NCBI RefSeq assembly: GCF_019343455.1
Contig: NZ_CP049362.1
Span: 3,472,001 to 3,536,000, forward strand
Direction: 5' to 3'
From: Alcaligenes ammonioxydans
GTDB lineage: Bacteria; Pseudomonadota; Gammaproteobacteria; Burkholderiales; Burkholderiaceae_B
Length of the DNA stretch: 64,000 nucleotides
The notes beneath the pieces are model-generated. The model saw only the letters and a list, made by a program, of their open reading frames with translations. It did not search any database and was not told where the DNA came from. Numbering within the stretch: the first letter of the stretch is position 1; every line of letters begins with the position of its first letter. Made by a program: the position numbers and the translations under genes. Positions 49,429 through 59,915 of this stretch are shown piece by piece.

Positions 49429-50369
49429 AGACGGCGCAGCACCTTGATACGCACATCCAGCTGAACGGGCAGGCTCGTCAATTGACGCGCTTGTTCCCGC
49501 CCCTGGGCACTGGCTCGAAACAGGTGAGGTGTCATCAAAAGCAGGTCTGCAATCTGTTCCTGTGAGTCGAGCCGGATCTGGGCACGGACGCGTTCGGTGG
49601 TTTCCAGGCTAAAGCCGGTCGGGGGCACCAGATTCTCTTCCTTATCGGCTTTCAGCGTCGGATAAATAATGCGACGCAGCTCCAGCAGATGCTCCGGCCC
49701 GGCCTCAACCTGAACCCAGATGCCACCTGGCTTTAAAGCCCGCCAAAATTCCTCGGGCACGGCAAACCCAAACAGGCATAAGACCGCATCCAAGGCACCA
49801 TCGGGCACTGGCAGTTGCGCATTGCTGCCCACCAGCCAACGGATGTCCGAGGAGCTGCGTGCCGCCGCCATAACGGCCCATTTGGAAATATCCAGACCAA
49901 TCAGGGCCAACTGCCCATCTTGATCCTGCTGACGCAAGTAACGCGGGTAATAGCCTTCACCACAGCCCGCATCCAGACAGGCATAAGGAGCCTCCCCTTC
50001 CAGACCATCCATCAAGGCACGCCACACACCGGCGGCAATAGGTTCATACACCCCCGATTCCAGATAGCGACGGCGGGCCGCTACCATTTCCTTGCTATCG
50101 CCCGGATCGCGAGAACGCTTGTTCTGTACCGGCAGGAGATTGATATAGCCCTGACTGGCGATGTCAAAGCAATGACCCGAGGCGCAACGCCAGCTGGGTG
50201 ATTCAAATGTGAGCGGCAAGCCATCCAAGGGACAGCACAGCTTCTCGAACAGGGGGGGGGAAAGTCGGACATGGATGAATCGCTCTACGGCCACCGTGGC
50301 CAAGGCGATAGTGTAGCGCCCCGGACAGTCTGTGCCGGGGCCGACAAGGCGTTTACGCTTGCGTGGCAA
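49425..50369 (-). CDS. 23S rRNA (guanine-N1) methyltransferase, RlmA type; start uncertain
   Basis: The open frame covers 314 residues. The part matching RlmA/RrmA begins at LFEKLCCPLDG: a four-ligand zinc site (CCPLDG, then CASGHCFD), then a SAM-binding methyltransferase domain with CLDAGCGEGYY and GLDISKWAVMAAARS. Upstream of that the frame only offers non-ATG starts (TTG 50369, GTG 50294). A good ATG at 50272 is in another frame and would join this one if the C run at 50252-50260 had ten bases instead of nine, giving MSDFPPPLFEKLC. So either the run is miscalled or expression is slippage-dependent. Confidence 0.8.
   Translation of the reverse strand: MPRKRKRLVGPGTDCPGRYTIALATVAVERFIHVRLSPPLFEKLCCPLDGLPLTFESPSWRCASGHCFDIASQGYINLLPVQNKRSRDPGDSKEMVAARRRYLESGVYEPIAAGVWRALMDGLEGEAPYACLDAGCGEGYYPRYLRQQDQDGQLALIGLDISKWAVMAAARSSSDIRWLVGSNAQLPVPDGALDAVLCLFGFAVPEEFWRALKPGGIWVQVEAGPEHLLELRRIIYPTLKADKEENLVPPTGFSLETTERVRAQIRLDSQEQIADLLLMTPHLFRASAQGREQARQLTSLPVQLDVRIKVLRRL
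50252..50260. repeat. Homopolymer of nine G (C on the coding strand) at the 5' end of the RlmA-type gene
   Basis: The run lies ten bases inside the likely ATG start. Gain of one base restores the frame from ATG 50272 to the methyltransferase. It is the only long homopolymer within a gene in the window. Confidence 0.9.
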
Positions 50370-51156
50370 AGGCCAGCGCGTCGCGCAGCAAAGCCTCGAT
50401 CAGGGGCTGGATCCGACCGGCCGCCTCTTCGTTGTAGGCAAAAGGCCATTGCTCTTGCATATAACAGCACTGCGCCATTTCCAGTTGGACCGCATGGATG
50501 TTCTGTTCAGGACGTCCGTAATGGCGAGTAATGTAGCCACCTTTGAAACGGCCATTCAACACGCTGCTGTAGTCCTGGTTGGCCAAGGCCGTTTTCATCA
50601 GACGTTCGCTCAAGGCAGGATCACAGCTCTGACCATTGGCGGTGCCAAAATTCAGATCGGGCAGGCGGCCTTCAAAAAAACGCGGCACTACCGAACGAAT
50701 CGAGTGCGCATCCCATAGGACCACACGACCATGCAGCGCCAGCAGGCGGGTGAGCTCTTCTTCCAGTTTCTGGTGATAAGGCAACCAGATGGTTTCGCGC
50801 CGCTGGGCAACCTCTCGCTCGTCCGGCTCCTGGCCGGGCTGATAAATGGGCGCATCGTCAAACATGTCCACTGGACATAGGCCGGTGACACTTTGACCCG
50901 GATACAGGCTGCTATTGTCCGGCGGGCGGTTCTGGTCCACGACAAAGCGTGAATAGGTCGCTGCCAGAACCGAAGCCCCCAATGTGCGCGCGCATTCATA
51001 AAGGCGGGGAATATGCCAGTCCGTATCAGGCACCTGACGAGCCGATTCCGTGAAACGCGTCAGCAAATCCGAGGGCACGTAGGTGCCCGAATGCGGCATG
51101 GAGATCAGCAAGGGGACAGTGCCCGGGTAAAACTCAAAAGCAGCAGGAACAGTCAT
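50353..51156 (-). CDS. N-formylglutamate deformylase (HutG type)
   Basis: The 267-residue member of the N-formylglutamate amidohydrolase family shows LLISMPHSGTYVP, DTDWHIPRLYE, VVDQNRPPDNSSLYPG, LWDAHSIRSVVP and LPDLNFGTANGQSC. HutG releases formate and glutamate in the formate-producing route of histidine breakdown. No hutU, hutH, hutI or hutF gene is nearby; instead it lies 29 bases after a nitrilase-family gene, so its true substrate may be another N-formyl amino acid. Confidence 0.88.
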   Translation of the reverse strand: MTVPAAFEFYPGTVPLLISMPHSGTYVPSDLLTRFTESARQVPDTDWHIPRLYECARTLGASVLAATYSRFVVDQNRPPDNSSLYPGQSVTGLCPVDMFDDAPIYQPGQEPDEREVAQRRETIWLPYHQKLEEELTRLLALHGRVVLWDAHSIRSVVPRFFEGRLPDLNFGTANGQSCDPALSERLMKTALANQDYSSVLNGRFKGGYITRHYGRPEQNIHAVQLEMAQCCYMQEQWPFAYNEEAAGRIQPLIEALLRDALAFATQA

Positions 51157-51185
51157 GACGGGCTCCGGTCGGTTTCAGCACACAA

Positions 51186-52010
51186 TCAAGAGGGAATAGG
51201 ATACAGATCACCCCGGCGGTGCTGCCAGGCCGGCAGTGATTCGCGCATGCGCTGCACACGAGCGGGGTCCAGATCGGCACAGATATAGCCAGGATGATCC
51301 GGCATGCAGGCCAGTACCGTCCCCCAAGGGTCAATAATCATACTGCGACCCAGACAGGGCAGGGCAGGACCAGGCCCCCCAATTTGGGCGGCGGCCAGCA
51401 CATAGCATTGGTTCTCAATGGCACGGGCACGCAACAGCACTTCCCAATGGTCGCGGCCGGTATGCACATTAAAGGCAGCCGGCACCACCAGGACATTCGC
51501 GCCCCGGGCTCGCAAGGTACGAAAGAGCTCGGCAAAGCGCATGTCATAGCAAATGCTCAGACCCAGGTTCAGTTCCCCGACCTGCACATTCTGAACCTCC
51601 TCACCAGGACAAAAATCGTCGGACTCGCGGTATTCCAGGCCGTTGACCACCGCATCGTATAAATGCACTTTGCGATACTGAGCCACGATCTGTCCATCGG
51701 GCGAGAAAGTCACACTGGTATTGCCCAGGCGAGGATCGTCCGGACGGCGCTCATGCATGGAACCCAGATGAATCCAGGCACCGGTGCGCCGCGCCAGGCT
51801 GGCCATATGCTCGGTTACCAAGCCTGGGATAGGCGTGGCGTTTTGCTGCAGCCATGGCGTATCGCCGCGTACATCGCTGTACTCGGGGGTCACAATGAGT
51901 TTTGCCCCGTCCCTGGCGGCGGCCAGCACCCAATGTTCCAGCTGATCCAGATTGGTCTGGCGGTCGCGGCCACTATCTAGCTGAACCAGGGCCACACGTG
52001 TCGTAGACAT
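51186..52010 (-). CDS. Carbon-nitrogen hydrolase (nitrilase family amidase)
   Basis: The 274-residue nitrilase-fold enzyme has all three catalytic residues: Glu43 (VTPEYSD), Lys114 (YRKVHLYDA) and Cys154 (SICYDMRFAELF). The closest family type is the NIT1/omega-amidase-like group, which hydrolyses deaminated glutathione, 2-oxoglutaramate or similar amides. It sits inside the hydrolase operon with gaps of 22 and 29 bases on either side. Confidence 0.9.
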   Translation of the reverse strand: MSTTRVALVQLDSGRDRQTNLDQLEHWVLAAARDGAKLIVTPEYSDVRGDTPWLQQNATPIPGLVTEHMASLARRTGAWIHLGSMHERRPDDPRLGNTSVTFSPDGQIVAQYRKVHLYDAVVNGLEYRESDDFCPGEEVQNVQVGELNLGLSICYDMRFAELFRTLRARGANVLVVPAAFNVHTGRDHWEVLLRARAIENQCYVLAAAQIGGPGPALPCLGRSMIIDPWGTVLACMPDHPGYICADLDPARVQRMRESLPAWQHRRGDLYPIPS

Positions 52011-52032
52011 ACTTTTATCCTTTCAGCCCGGC

Positions 52033-52884
52033 TCAGTACTGCAAGGCGCGAGCAGTTTCCAAGGCCAGACGGGACAACACCCCCGCCCCCTGCCCCCCGT
52101 AAAGAGACGTGCTGGTGCGCCCGTCCGTAAAGCCATCGGCCATCACCGCCAGCACCACACTGCGCTCACCCATGGTCAAGATTCCGGCATCGTGGCGCAA
52201 GCCGGGCAAAGAGCCGGTCTTGTGAGCCAGTTGAGCGATGGAAGGCAAAATTGCCGCAAAATGTCCTCGTTCACGCTGGTCAGCCAGCATGTCCAGACCC
52301 TGCTGACGCAGGCTTTCCGGCAAGGCAGGCGAGCCAAGCAGGTAGAGCAAGGTCGAGCAGGCATCCTGGGCGGTAGTCCAGTTGTCTTTACCAGCCTCCC
52401 GCGCCTTCATGTCCATCATGTGACGCTGCAACTGGGTCTGCTGCAGGCCAGCCTGCGCGCACCAGGCGTTGATGTTAGCCATGCCCAGCAAGTCGATCAG
52501 CGCATTGGTGGCGACGTTGTCGCTCAAAATGATCATCAGCAGGGCCAGCTCACGCAAGCTCAGGCTGGTCACGCCAGGCAACTGGCTCAAAATACCGGTG
52601 CCTGGCGTACGGTCTCCCTCGGGCAAGGGATAGACCGTATCCAGCGACAATCTGCCCTGGGCAACCTGTTCCAGCAGACACAGCAGCATGGGCGTCTTGA
52701 TCAAGCTGGCCGAGGGCATGACGCGCTGCGCATGCCACTCAAACAAGGAGGTACCGTCGGTCGCGTAGACCGCCATCGAAATGCGGGCGGCTTCCTGGGC
52801 CAGCACAGGCTCCAGTCTTTCTTGCAGACGCTCACGAACCCGTGGCGCATCCAACAACTCGCTTCCCAAGGCAAACATACACAC
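52033..52884 (-). CDS. Class A beta-lactamase-fold serine hydrolase, no signal peptide
   Basis: The 283-residue protein carries the penicillin-recognising motifs in order: SLIK (Ser60-Lys63), SDN (121-123) and KTGS (222-225). A conventional ExxLN motif for the deacylating Glu166 is not seen; RHMMDMKAREAG occupies that area. No secretion signal is visible at the N-terminus, unlike true beta-lactamases, so a cytoplasmic amidase or esterase role is more likely. It is 13 bases downstream of the GntP-type permease gene and surely co-transcribed. Resistance should not be inferred. Confidence 0.85.
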   Translation of the reverse strand: MCMFALGSELLDAPRVRERLQERLEPVLAQEAARISMAVYATDGTSLFEWHAQRVMPSASLIKTPMLLCLLEQVAQGRLSLDTVYPLPEGDRTPGTGILSQLPGVTSLSLRELALLMIILSDNVATNALIDLLGMANINAWCAQAGLQQTQLQRHMMDMKAREAGKDNWTTAQDACSTLLYLLGSPALPESLRQQGLDMLADQRERGHFAAILPSIAQLAHKTGSLPGLRHDAGILTMGERSVVLAVMADGFTDGRTSTSLYGGQGAGVLSRLALETARALQY

Positions 52885-52897
52885 TCTCCTTCCGCAC

Positions 52898-54319
<1,422 letters not shown>

Positions 54320-54435
54320 TTAACGATCCTTCCTGGCCGGCTTTTCATAAGTCCGGCCTTTGCATGTGATGCAATCACCCTGCCCTGGTTGACGGCCCCA
54401 GATCCGGGCAACTGGTTTCTTGTCCGATGCGCCGC

Positions 54436-55920
54436 TTAAACCGAAATAATCGGCGCATCCAGGCTTTGTGCCTGAGCGGCAAAGGCGCGTTTAAGCACCT
54501 GTCCGGGCCGCTGCTCCGGAGCGACAGGATGAACCTGTACACCATTGACAAACACAGTCTGCACACCTTGAGACGGTAAGGTGGGCTGCTCCCAGGTGGC
54601 GCAATCTTGCACCGTTTCGGGATTAAACACCACCAGATCCGCCCAGGCGCCGACTTGCAACACGCCGCGGTTTTCCAGCCCGAAAACCGAAGCAGGCAGG
54701 GCCGTCATTTTGGCGACCGCCTGCTCCAGGGACATCAGGCCATCTTCGCGTACGTACCGCCCTAAAATGCGCGTAAAACTGCCCCACAACCGAGGGTGGG
54801 GATGCGCATCCGCAGGCAATCCGTCCGAGCCCACCATGCAACATGGGTGGCTGAAAATACGCTGGACTTCTTTCTCGTCCATCGCAAAATAAATCGCGCC
54901 GGCCGGCAGCAAACGCCGTGCGGCAGTTTCACGGTCGCAGCCCCACTGTTCGGCAATCTCGGCCAGATACAGGCCATTGCATTCCGGGTGAGGCTCGGAC
55001 CAGGTAATACGAATCTGGTCTATGGTGTGGGCGCGCTCAGGAATCAGGATCGTGGAGCTGCCCGAATAGGGGTAGATATCGAGGGTGGCCTGTACGCCAT
55101 CGGCGCGCGCTCGATCAATATTGGCCAAGGTCTCACTACTGCGGCCCCAGTTGGCCGGCATCATGCACTTGTGATGCGACACCAGGGTGGCGCACTGCGT
55201 CTGGCGGCCTATCGCCAGCACTTCTTCTACCGACTCCTGCACCGTATCGCCTTCATTGCGAATATGACTGGTATGCAAGGAGCCCTGGGAAGCGGCAACA
55301 CGGGCCAGGCCTTCCAGTTCGGCCGGTTCGGCCATGCAGCCAGGCTCATAGGCCAAGCCAGTACTAAAGCCCACCGCCCCATCCTGCAGAGCCTGGGCCA
55401 ACAGGGCTTGCATGGCCTGCTGCTCATCGGCGTCAGGCTGAGCGAGCGGGTCCTGCATGACAGCCATGCGCAAATTCGCATGGCCGACCAAGGCTGCCAC
55501 ATTGATCATGGGCGTTAACTGGCGCACCGCCTGTGCATACTGCGCCATGTCCTTAAACAAGGGCGAGTCGCCCAGCAAGGCCAAGGCAGCCGCCGAATTG
55601 TCGGGCAAGGGAGCCGGAAAGGCGCTGACGCCACAATTGCCAACCACCACCGTCGTAATGCCCTGACTGGTTTTCCAGTCCAGAGCGGGCCGCTCGATGA
55701 ACATCAAGTCATCATGACCGTGGGTGTCGATAAATCCGGGGGCCACCACATGGCCGCTGGCATCCACCACTTGATCGGCATGCCAGGCGCTCAAATCGCC
55801 CAGGGCCACAATACGCCCCGACCGAATACCCACATCACCGCGCCAGCGCGGGGTGGCCAAGCCATCAATAATCCAGCCATTGCTGATCTTGACGTCCAAG
55901 CTGCGGTCGTCTGTCTGCAT
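54436..55920 (-). CDS. N-acyl-D-amino-acid deacylase (D-aminoacylase)
   Basis: The 494-residue amidohydrolase is of the D-aminoacylase group. GFIDTHGHDD gives the metal-binding His67 and His69, and VVGNCGVSAFP holds Cys96, the unusual zinc ligand of this subgroup. HTSHIRNEGD and SHHKCM supply further ligands, and VGSDGLPAD the catalytic Asp. It frees D-amino acids from N-acyl forms. It is the first gene of the minus-strand hydrolase operon and divergent from a LysR gene. Alcaligenes is a classic source of these enzymes. Confidence 0.9.
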   Translation of the reverse strand: MQTDDRSLDVKISNGWIIDGLATPRWRGDVGIRSGRIVALGDLSAWHADQVVDASGHVVAPGFIDTHGHDDLMFIERPALDWKTSQGITTVVVGNCGVSAFPAPLPDNSAAALALLGDSPLFKDMAQYAQAVRQLTPMINVAALVGHANLRMAVMQDPLAQPDADEQQAMQALLAQALQDGAVGFSTGLAYEPGCMAEPAELEGLARVAASQGSLHTSHIRNEGDTVQESVEEVLAIGRQTQCATLVSHHKCMMPANWGRSSETLANIDRARADGVQATLDIYPYSGSSTILIPERAHTIDQIRITWSEPHPECNGLYLAEIAEQWGCDRETAARRLLPAGAIYFAMDEKEVQRIFSHPCCMVGSDGLPADAHPHPRLWGSFTRILGRYVREDGLMSLEQAVAKMTALPASVFGLENRGVLQVGAWADLVVFNPETVQDCATWEQPTLPSQGVQTVFVNGVQVHPVAPEQRPGQVLKRAFAAQAQSLDAPIISV

Positions 55921-56002
55921 TTACGTCTCCACTTACCCTCCCACAAAAAGGGGAGTTGACCGCATTATCCAAAGGTATTATTAATATGAAAAATTGTTTA
56001 AG

Positions 56003-56014
56003 TTAATTGATTAA
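56003..56014. promoter_or_regulatory. Candidate LysR operator in the deacylase/LysR gap
   Basis: TTAAT-TG-ATTAA is a perfect dyad in the AT-rich 106-base divergent promoter region, 13 bases before the LysR ATG. It fits autoregulation and control of the hydrolase operon. Confidence 0.4.
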
Positions 56015-56026
56015 TCAGAAAATGAA

Positions 56027-56971
56027 ATGGACAGACTTCCCAAGCACATCACGCTCAAGCACCTGAATGCCTTTGTCGCCGTCGCCCAGGAGGCCAGCTT
56101 CACCCACGCCGCCCGGCGACTTTTTCAAACCCAGTCCTCGGTCACGGGCCTGATTCAGCAGTTGGAAGTTGCCTTGAATACCACTCTGTTCAATCGCACC
56201 AGTCGGCGCGTATCCCTGACGCCTATTGGCCTGGAGTTCCTGCCGCGCATCACGCGATTGCTGGCGGACTTTGATGGGGCCATCAGTGATGTCATGCGTT
56301 ACGGAGAATTGAAAAGCGGGCGGGTCAGTGTGGCGGCCGCCCCTTCGGCCATCACGGATCTGATTGCACCGGCTGCCGCTCATTTCTCGCAGCAGCACCC
56401 TGCGGTACGGCTGTATCTGCGTGATGACAACTCAGGCCGCATTCAGCGCCAGATCGTGGCAGGAGAAATCGACTTTGGTCTGACCAGTCCCTGGGCAGAT
56501 GTCCAAGGGCTGGACAGTCAACCCCTGCTGGAAGATCAATTCGGCGTGCTCTATCGCAGCGACGACACGCAGATCAAACCCGATGCCAACAACACGGTCA
56601 GTTGGTCGGCGCTGGAGGAGCGCAAACTGGTCGGTGTGGTGGACGAAACAGGCATCATGGCAGTGCTGCAATCGCGACCGGATTTACCCATTGAGGCCTC
56701 AGCCCCTTTTTATGAAGCGTCCAGCACCACCTCACAAGCGGCGTTGGTACAAAGTGGTCTGGCCATTGCCCTGCTGCCGGCCCTGGCCGCTCAACGGGTT
56801 CTCATGCCCGGCCTGAGTTTTTCGCTGCTGCAAGCCCCCACACTGGTTCGCACCTTATGCCTGATGTTCCATCAGGAACATGATTTGACACCTGCAGCGG
56901 CCGCCTTGGTGGATGAGCTGCGGGCCTATGTGAAAAAAGCAGCATTACCGCCTGGATGCCGCGCTCTGTAA
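56027..56971 (+). CDS. LysR family regulator divergent from the D-aminoacylase operon
   Basis: The 314-residue LTTR has an N-terminal helix-turn-helix (ITLKHLNAFVAVAQEASFTHAARRL in its typical place, then TQSSVTGLIQQLE) and an effector domain from about residue 90. Its divergent, 106-base-spaced position makes it the likely regulator of the deacylase/GntP operon. The 250 bases after it hold no recognisable element. Confidence 0.9.
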   Translation: MDRLPKHITLKHLNAFVAVAQEASFTHAARRLFQTQSSVTGLIQQLEVALNTTLFNRTSRRVSLTPIGLEFLPRITRLLADFDGAISDVMRYGELKSGRVSVAAAPSAITDLIAPAAAHFSQQHPAVRLYLRDDNSGRIQRQIVAGEIDFGLTSPWADVQGLDSQPLLEDQFGVLYRSDDTQIKPDANNTVSWSALEERKLVGVVDETGIMAVLQSRPDLPIEASAPFYEASSTTSQAALVQSGLAIALLPALAAQRVLMPGLSFSLLQAPTLVRTLCLMFHQEHDLTPAAAALVDELRAYVKKAALPPGCRAL

Positions 56972-57221
56972 GCATATGCAAATATCATGGGAGGGGCGCG
57001 CGGCCTCGGTAACAATAAGGACCGCTAGTCGCGTGCGCAGGATGACGCGACCTGGCCCAGTCTGCTCGACCCTTTCCATGAATAGACGAACAGCAAAGCC
57101 GGACGTAGCACCGTTCAGGCTCGCCTGATCACCCTGCCTTCATGCCCGTGCTGCTTTCCGGGTGTTGATGGCCCACAAGGCGACCCAGCGCGTCATCGTC
57201 CTGCTCACCAGGAGAAGCACC

Positions 57222-58754
57222 ATGACGCAGTCTTCCGCGACCTCCAGCAACGCCAAGCCGCTTCATCTTGACGACATCACCGTCGTAGACAACACCAAGC
57301 TCAAAAAGGCCGTGACTGCCGCTGCGCTGGGCAACGCCATGGAATGGTTTGATTTTGGTGTCTACGGCTTTGTGGCCGCCACCTTGGGTAAAGTCTTTTT
57401 CCCCGACGCCTCGCCCGCCGTGCAAACCATTGCGGCGCTGGGCACCTTTTCCGTGCCTTTTTTGGTGCGACCATTGGGCGGCGTATTCTTCGGGCTGATG
57501 GGGGACAAGTTCGGTCGTCAGAAGGTGCTGTCCCTGACCATCATCATTATGGCGATCAGCACCTTCCTGATAGGCCTGATTCCCTCCTACCTCGCGATTG
57601 GTATCTGGGCCCCCATCTTGCTGTTGCTGTGCAAACTGGCCCAGGGTTTTTCCGTGGGCGGCGAATACACCGGCGCCGCGGTCTTTGTGGCCGAATATGC
57701 ACCTGACCGGCAACGCGGGTTTCTGGGAAGCTGGCTGGACTTTGGCTCCATTGCAGGCTTTGTGCTGGGCGCTGGTCTGGTGGTGTTGCTGCAAACATCC
57801 CTGAGCGAAGCCAGTTTTCAGGACTGGGGCTGGCGCATTCCCTTCCTGATAGCCGGCCCACTGGGCATTTTGGGCCTGTATCTGCGCCATGCGGCCGAAG
57901 AGACGCCAGCCTTTACCGAGCAACTGGAAAAGATGGAAAAAGAGGACCGTGCCGCCCTGCAAGAGCGCCCGACGATTTCCTTTGGCGAGATCTTCTCCAA
58001 ATACCGTAAAGCCCTGCTGATCTGTATTGGCATGGTGCTGGTCACCAACATTACCTACTACATGTTGCTGACCTACATGCCGACCTATCTGTCCAGCAGT
58101 CTGGGCTATGCCGAAGAACACGGTGTCTTCATTATTGTGGTGGTGATGATCGGGATGCTGTTTGTGCAACCGGTGGTGGGCTTTGTCAGCGACAAGATCG
58201 GGCGCAAGCCCTTCTTGCTGGCCGGCAGTCTGGGACTGCTGATCTTTGCCATTCCCGCCTTCCACTTTATTGGCAGCGACAGCAATGTGCAGATCTTTCT
58301 GGGACTGCTGATTCTGGCCGTTTTACTGAACTGCCTGACCGGGGTCATGGCCTCTACCCTGCCCGCCCTGTTCCCGACCCGACTACGCTACAGTGCCCTG
58401 GCCGCCTCTTTCAATATTGCGATTATTGTGGCGGGCCTGACGCCAACCATCGCTGCGTGGCTGGTGGAGCAAAGCAATAACCTTCTGATCCCTGCCTATT
58501 ACCTGATGTTTGCCAGTGTCATCGGTTTGATTACGGCCGTGTTCCTGCCTGAAACGGCTAACCGCCCCTTGCGCGGCGATACGCCGACCGCCTCCAACCC
58601 CAAGGAAGCCAAAGAACTGCTCCAACAAGCCTACGATCACATCGAGCAAAGCGTCCAGGAGGTGGAAGAAGCCATTGCCAAGGCCGAGGCCGAGTTGGAA
58701 AGCCTGAAACAGAAACGCCAAGGTCTGGTGGACCGCCACCCCGAGTTGGATTAA
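57222..58754 (+). CDS. MHS-family MFS transporter, ProP-like
   Basis: The 510-residue 12-helix symporter is of the metabolite:H+ symporter group. The N-terminal GNAMEWFDFGVYGF and the loop GDKFGRQKVL are the MHS hallmarks, followed by FSVGGEYTGAAVFVAEYAP. A C-terminal tail of about 45 residues is a heptad-like coiled coil (rich in Glu, Lys and Ala), as in ProP osmosensory transporters. A role in uptake of proline/betaine-type solutes is likely. The ATG at 57222 follows AGGAGA. Confidence 0.9.
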   Translation: MTQSSATSSNAKPLHLDDITVVDNTKLKKAVTAAALGNAMEWFDFGVYGFVAATLGKVFFPDASPAVQTIAALGTFSVPFLVRPLGGVFFGLMGDKFGRQKVLSLTIIIMAISTFLIGLIPSYLAIGIWAPILLLLCKLAQGFSVGGEYTGAAVFVAEYAPDRQRGFLGSWLDFGSIAGFVLGAGLVVLLQTSLSEASFQDWGWRIPFLIAGPLGILGLYLRHAAEETPAFTEQLEKMEKEDRAALQERPTISFGEIFSKYRKALLICIGMVLVTNITYYMLLTYMPTYLSSSLGYAEEHGVFIIVVVMIGMLFVQPVVGFVSDKIGRKPFLLAGSLGLLIFAIPAFHFIGSDSNVQIFLGLLILAVLLNCLTGVMASTLPALFPTRLRYSALAASFNIAIIVAGLTPTIAAWLVEQSNNLLIPAYYLMFASVIGLITAVFLPETANRPLRGDTPTASNPKEAKELLQQAYDHIEQSVQEVEEAIAKAEAELESLKQKRQGLVDRHPELD

Positions 58755-58844
58755 ATCCTGTCCCTGCTGCCAAGCCCGTTGGCGCGGGCCGGGAAATCGG
58801 CAAACAGTTCTCACGCCGCGGCATCCCCGCTGAAAGCCTGCATC

Positions 58845-58878
58845 AAAAAACCCGATCCCGTTTCAAGGCGGGATCGGG
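58845..58878 (-). terminator. Rho-independent terminator after the SDR gene
   Basis: A 10-bp stem CCCGATCCCG / CGGGATCGGG with an 8-base loop and six T residues on the minus strand. Confidence 0.85.
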
Positions 58879-58940
58879 CTTGTAACTTGCGCTCCAGGCC
58901 TTGGCGCGGCCCCGATTCAGGCGCCGCTGCAGACGCAACA

Positions 58941-59681
58941 TCAAATCGTCAGGCCACCTGATACTTCTAAGGTCGTGCCATTGATAAAGCTGGCCTCGTC
59001 CGAAGCCAGGAACGCGTATACATTGGCCACTTCCTCCGGCTTGCCCATACGGCGCAGCCAGCAATGATCGCGAAAGCCTTGCAGCACTTTTTCAGGGATG
59101 GATTTCAAAATGTCCGTCTCGATGAAACCAGGGCAAACGGCATTGACGCGAATCCCTTTGGGGCCCAGTTCACGGGCCCAGGTCTTGGTAAACCCAATCA
59201 CACCAAACTTGCTGGCCGCGTAATTGGTCTGACCATAATTGCCATACAGCCCCACCACACTGGACGCATTGAGGATAGCGCCGCTTTCCTGCTCCAGCAT
59301 CACCGCGGCCACTGCCTGAGTGAAATTGAATACCGCTTTCAAATTGACATCAATGACATCGTCAAACTGCTGTTCCGTCATGCGCAGCAGCTTGGCGTCT
59401 TTGGTGATCCCAGCATTGTTCACCAATACATCGATACGGCCGAACCGATGCTTTACATCCGCCACCATCGCATCAATCTGAGCACGGTCGGTGACATCCA
59501 CGGTATAGGCCACGACCGTCACGCCCGGGGCGTGTAAGGACTGTGCGGCCGACTCAAGGGCTTGGGCATCCCGGTCACACAAGACCACTACCGCGCCTTC
59601 CTGGGCAAACTTTCTGGCCGTTGCCAAACCTATACCGGCTGCCGATCCGGTTACAAGCGCCACCTTATCTTTCAATCGCAT
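58941..59681 (-). CDS. Short-chain dehydrogenase/reductase (3-oxoacyl-ACP or acetoacetyl-CoA reductase type)
   Basis: The 246-residue SDR has the cofactor motif TGSAAGIG (11-18), NNAG (88-91), and catalytic Ser140 or 141, Tyr154 and Lys158 (NYAASK). It groups by eye with FabG/PhaB-type NADPH reductases. No pha or fab genes adjoin it, so the exact substrate stays open. It has its own terminator; the gap upstream (59682-59915) contains only the terminator of the next gene. Confidence 0.88.
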   Translation of the reverse strand: MRLKDKVALVTGSAAGIGLATARKFAQEGAVVVLCDRDAQALESAAQSLHAPGVTVVAYTVDVTDRAQIDAMVADVKHRFGRIDVLVNNAGITKDAKLLRMTEQQFDDVIDVNLKAVFNFTQAVAAVMLEQESGAILNASSVVGLYGNYGQTNYAASKFGVIGFTKTWARELGPKGIRVNAVCPGFIETDILKSIPEKVLQGFRDHCWLRRMGKPEEVANVYAFLASDEASFINGTTLEVSGGLTI

Positions 59682-59870
59682 TCCAGCTACCTTTTAAAAA
59701 TCGCTCCACGCTGTCATGCAAACCCAGGTTTTCACAGCATCCCCACAGACCATGGTCTATTTACCCGTTCACACCAGCACCTGGTTTTTTACTCCGTTCG
59801 TCCGCCTTCCGCCAGTCAAAATGAGCAAATTTTATCCATGTCTGCCTGCTCCTCGCGGGCGACCAAAACG

Positions 59871-59899
59871 AAAAAAATGCTGCCCATCAAACTGGGCAG
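59871..59899 (-). terminator. Rho-independent terminator after the YcaC-like gene
   Basis: The stem CTGCCCA / TGGGCAG with a six-base loop lies 17 bases after the stop and is followed by seven T residues (with two bases between) on the minus strand. Confidence 0.8.
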
Positions 59900-59915
59900 A
59901 AGGGCAAACAAACGC

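Noticed and set aside
52033..52884. Antibiotic-resistance beta-lactamase
   Set aside because: Motifs are present but there is no signal peptide or ExxLN motif, and the operon context is catabolic.
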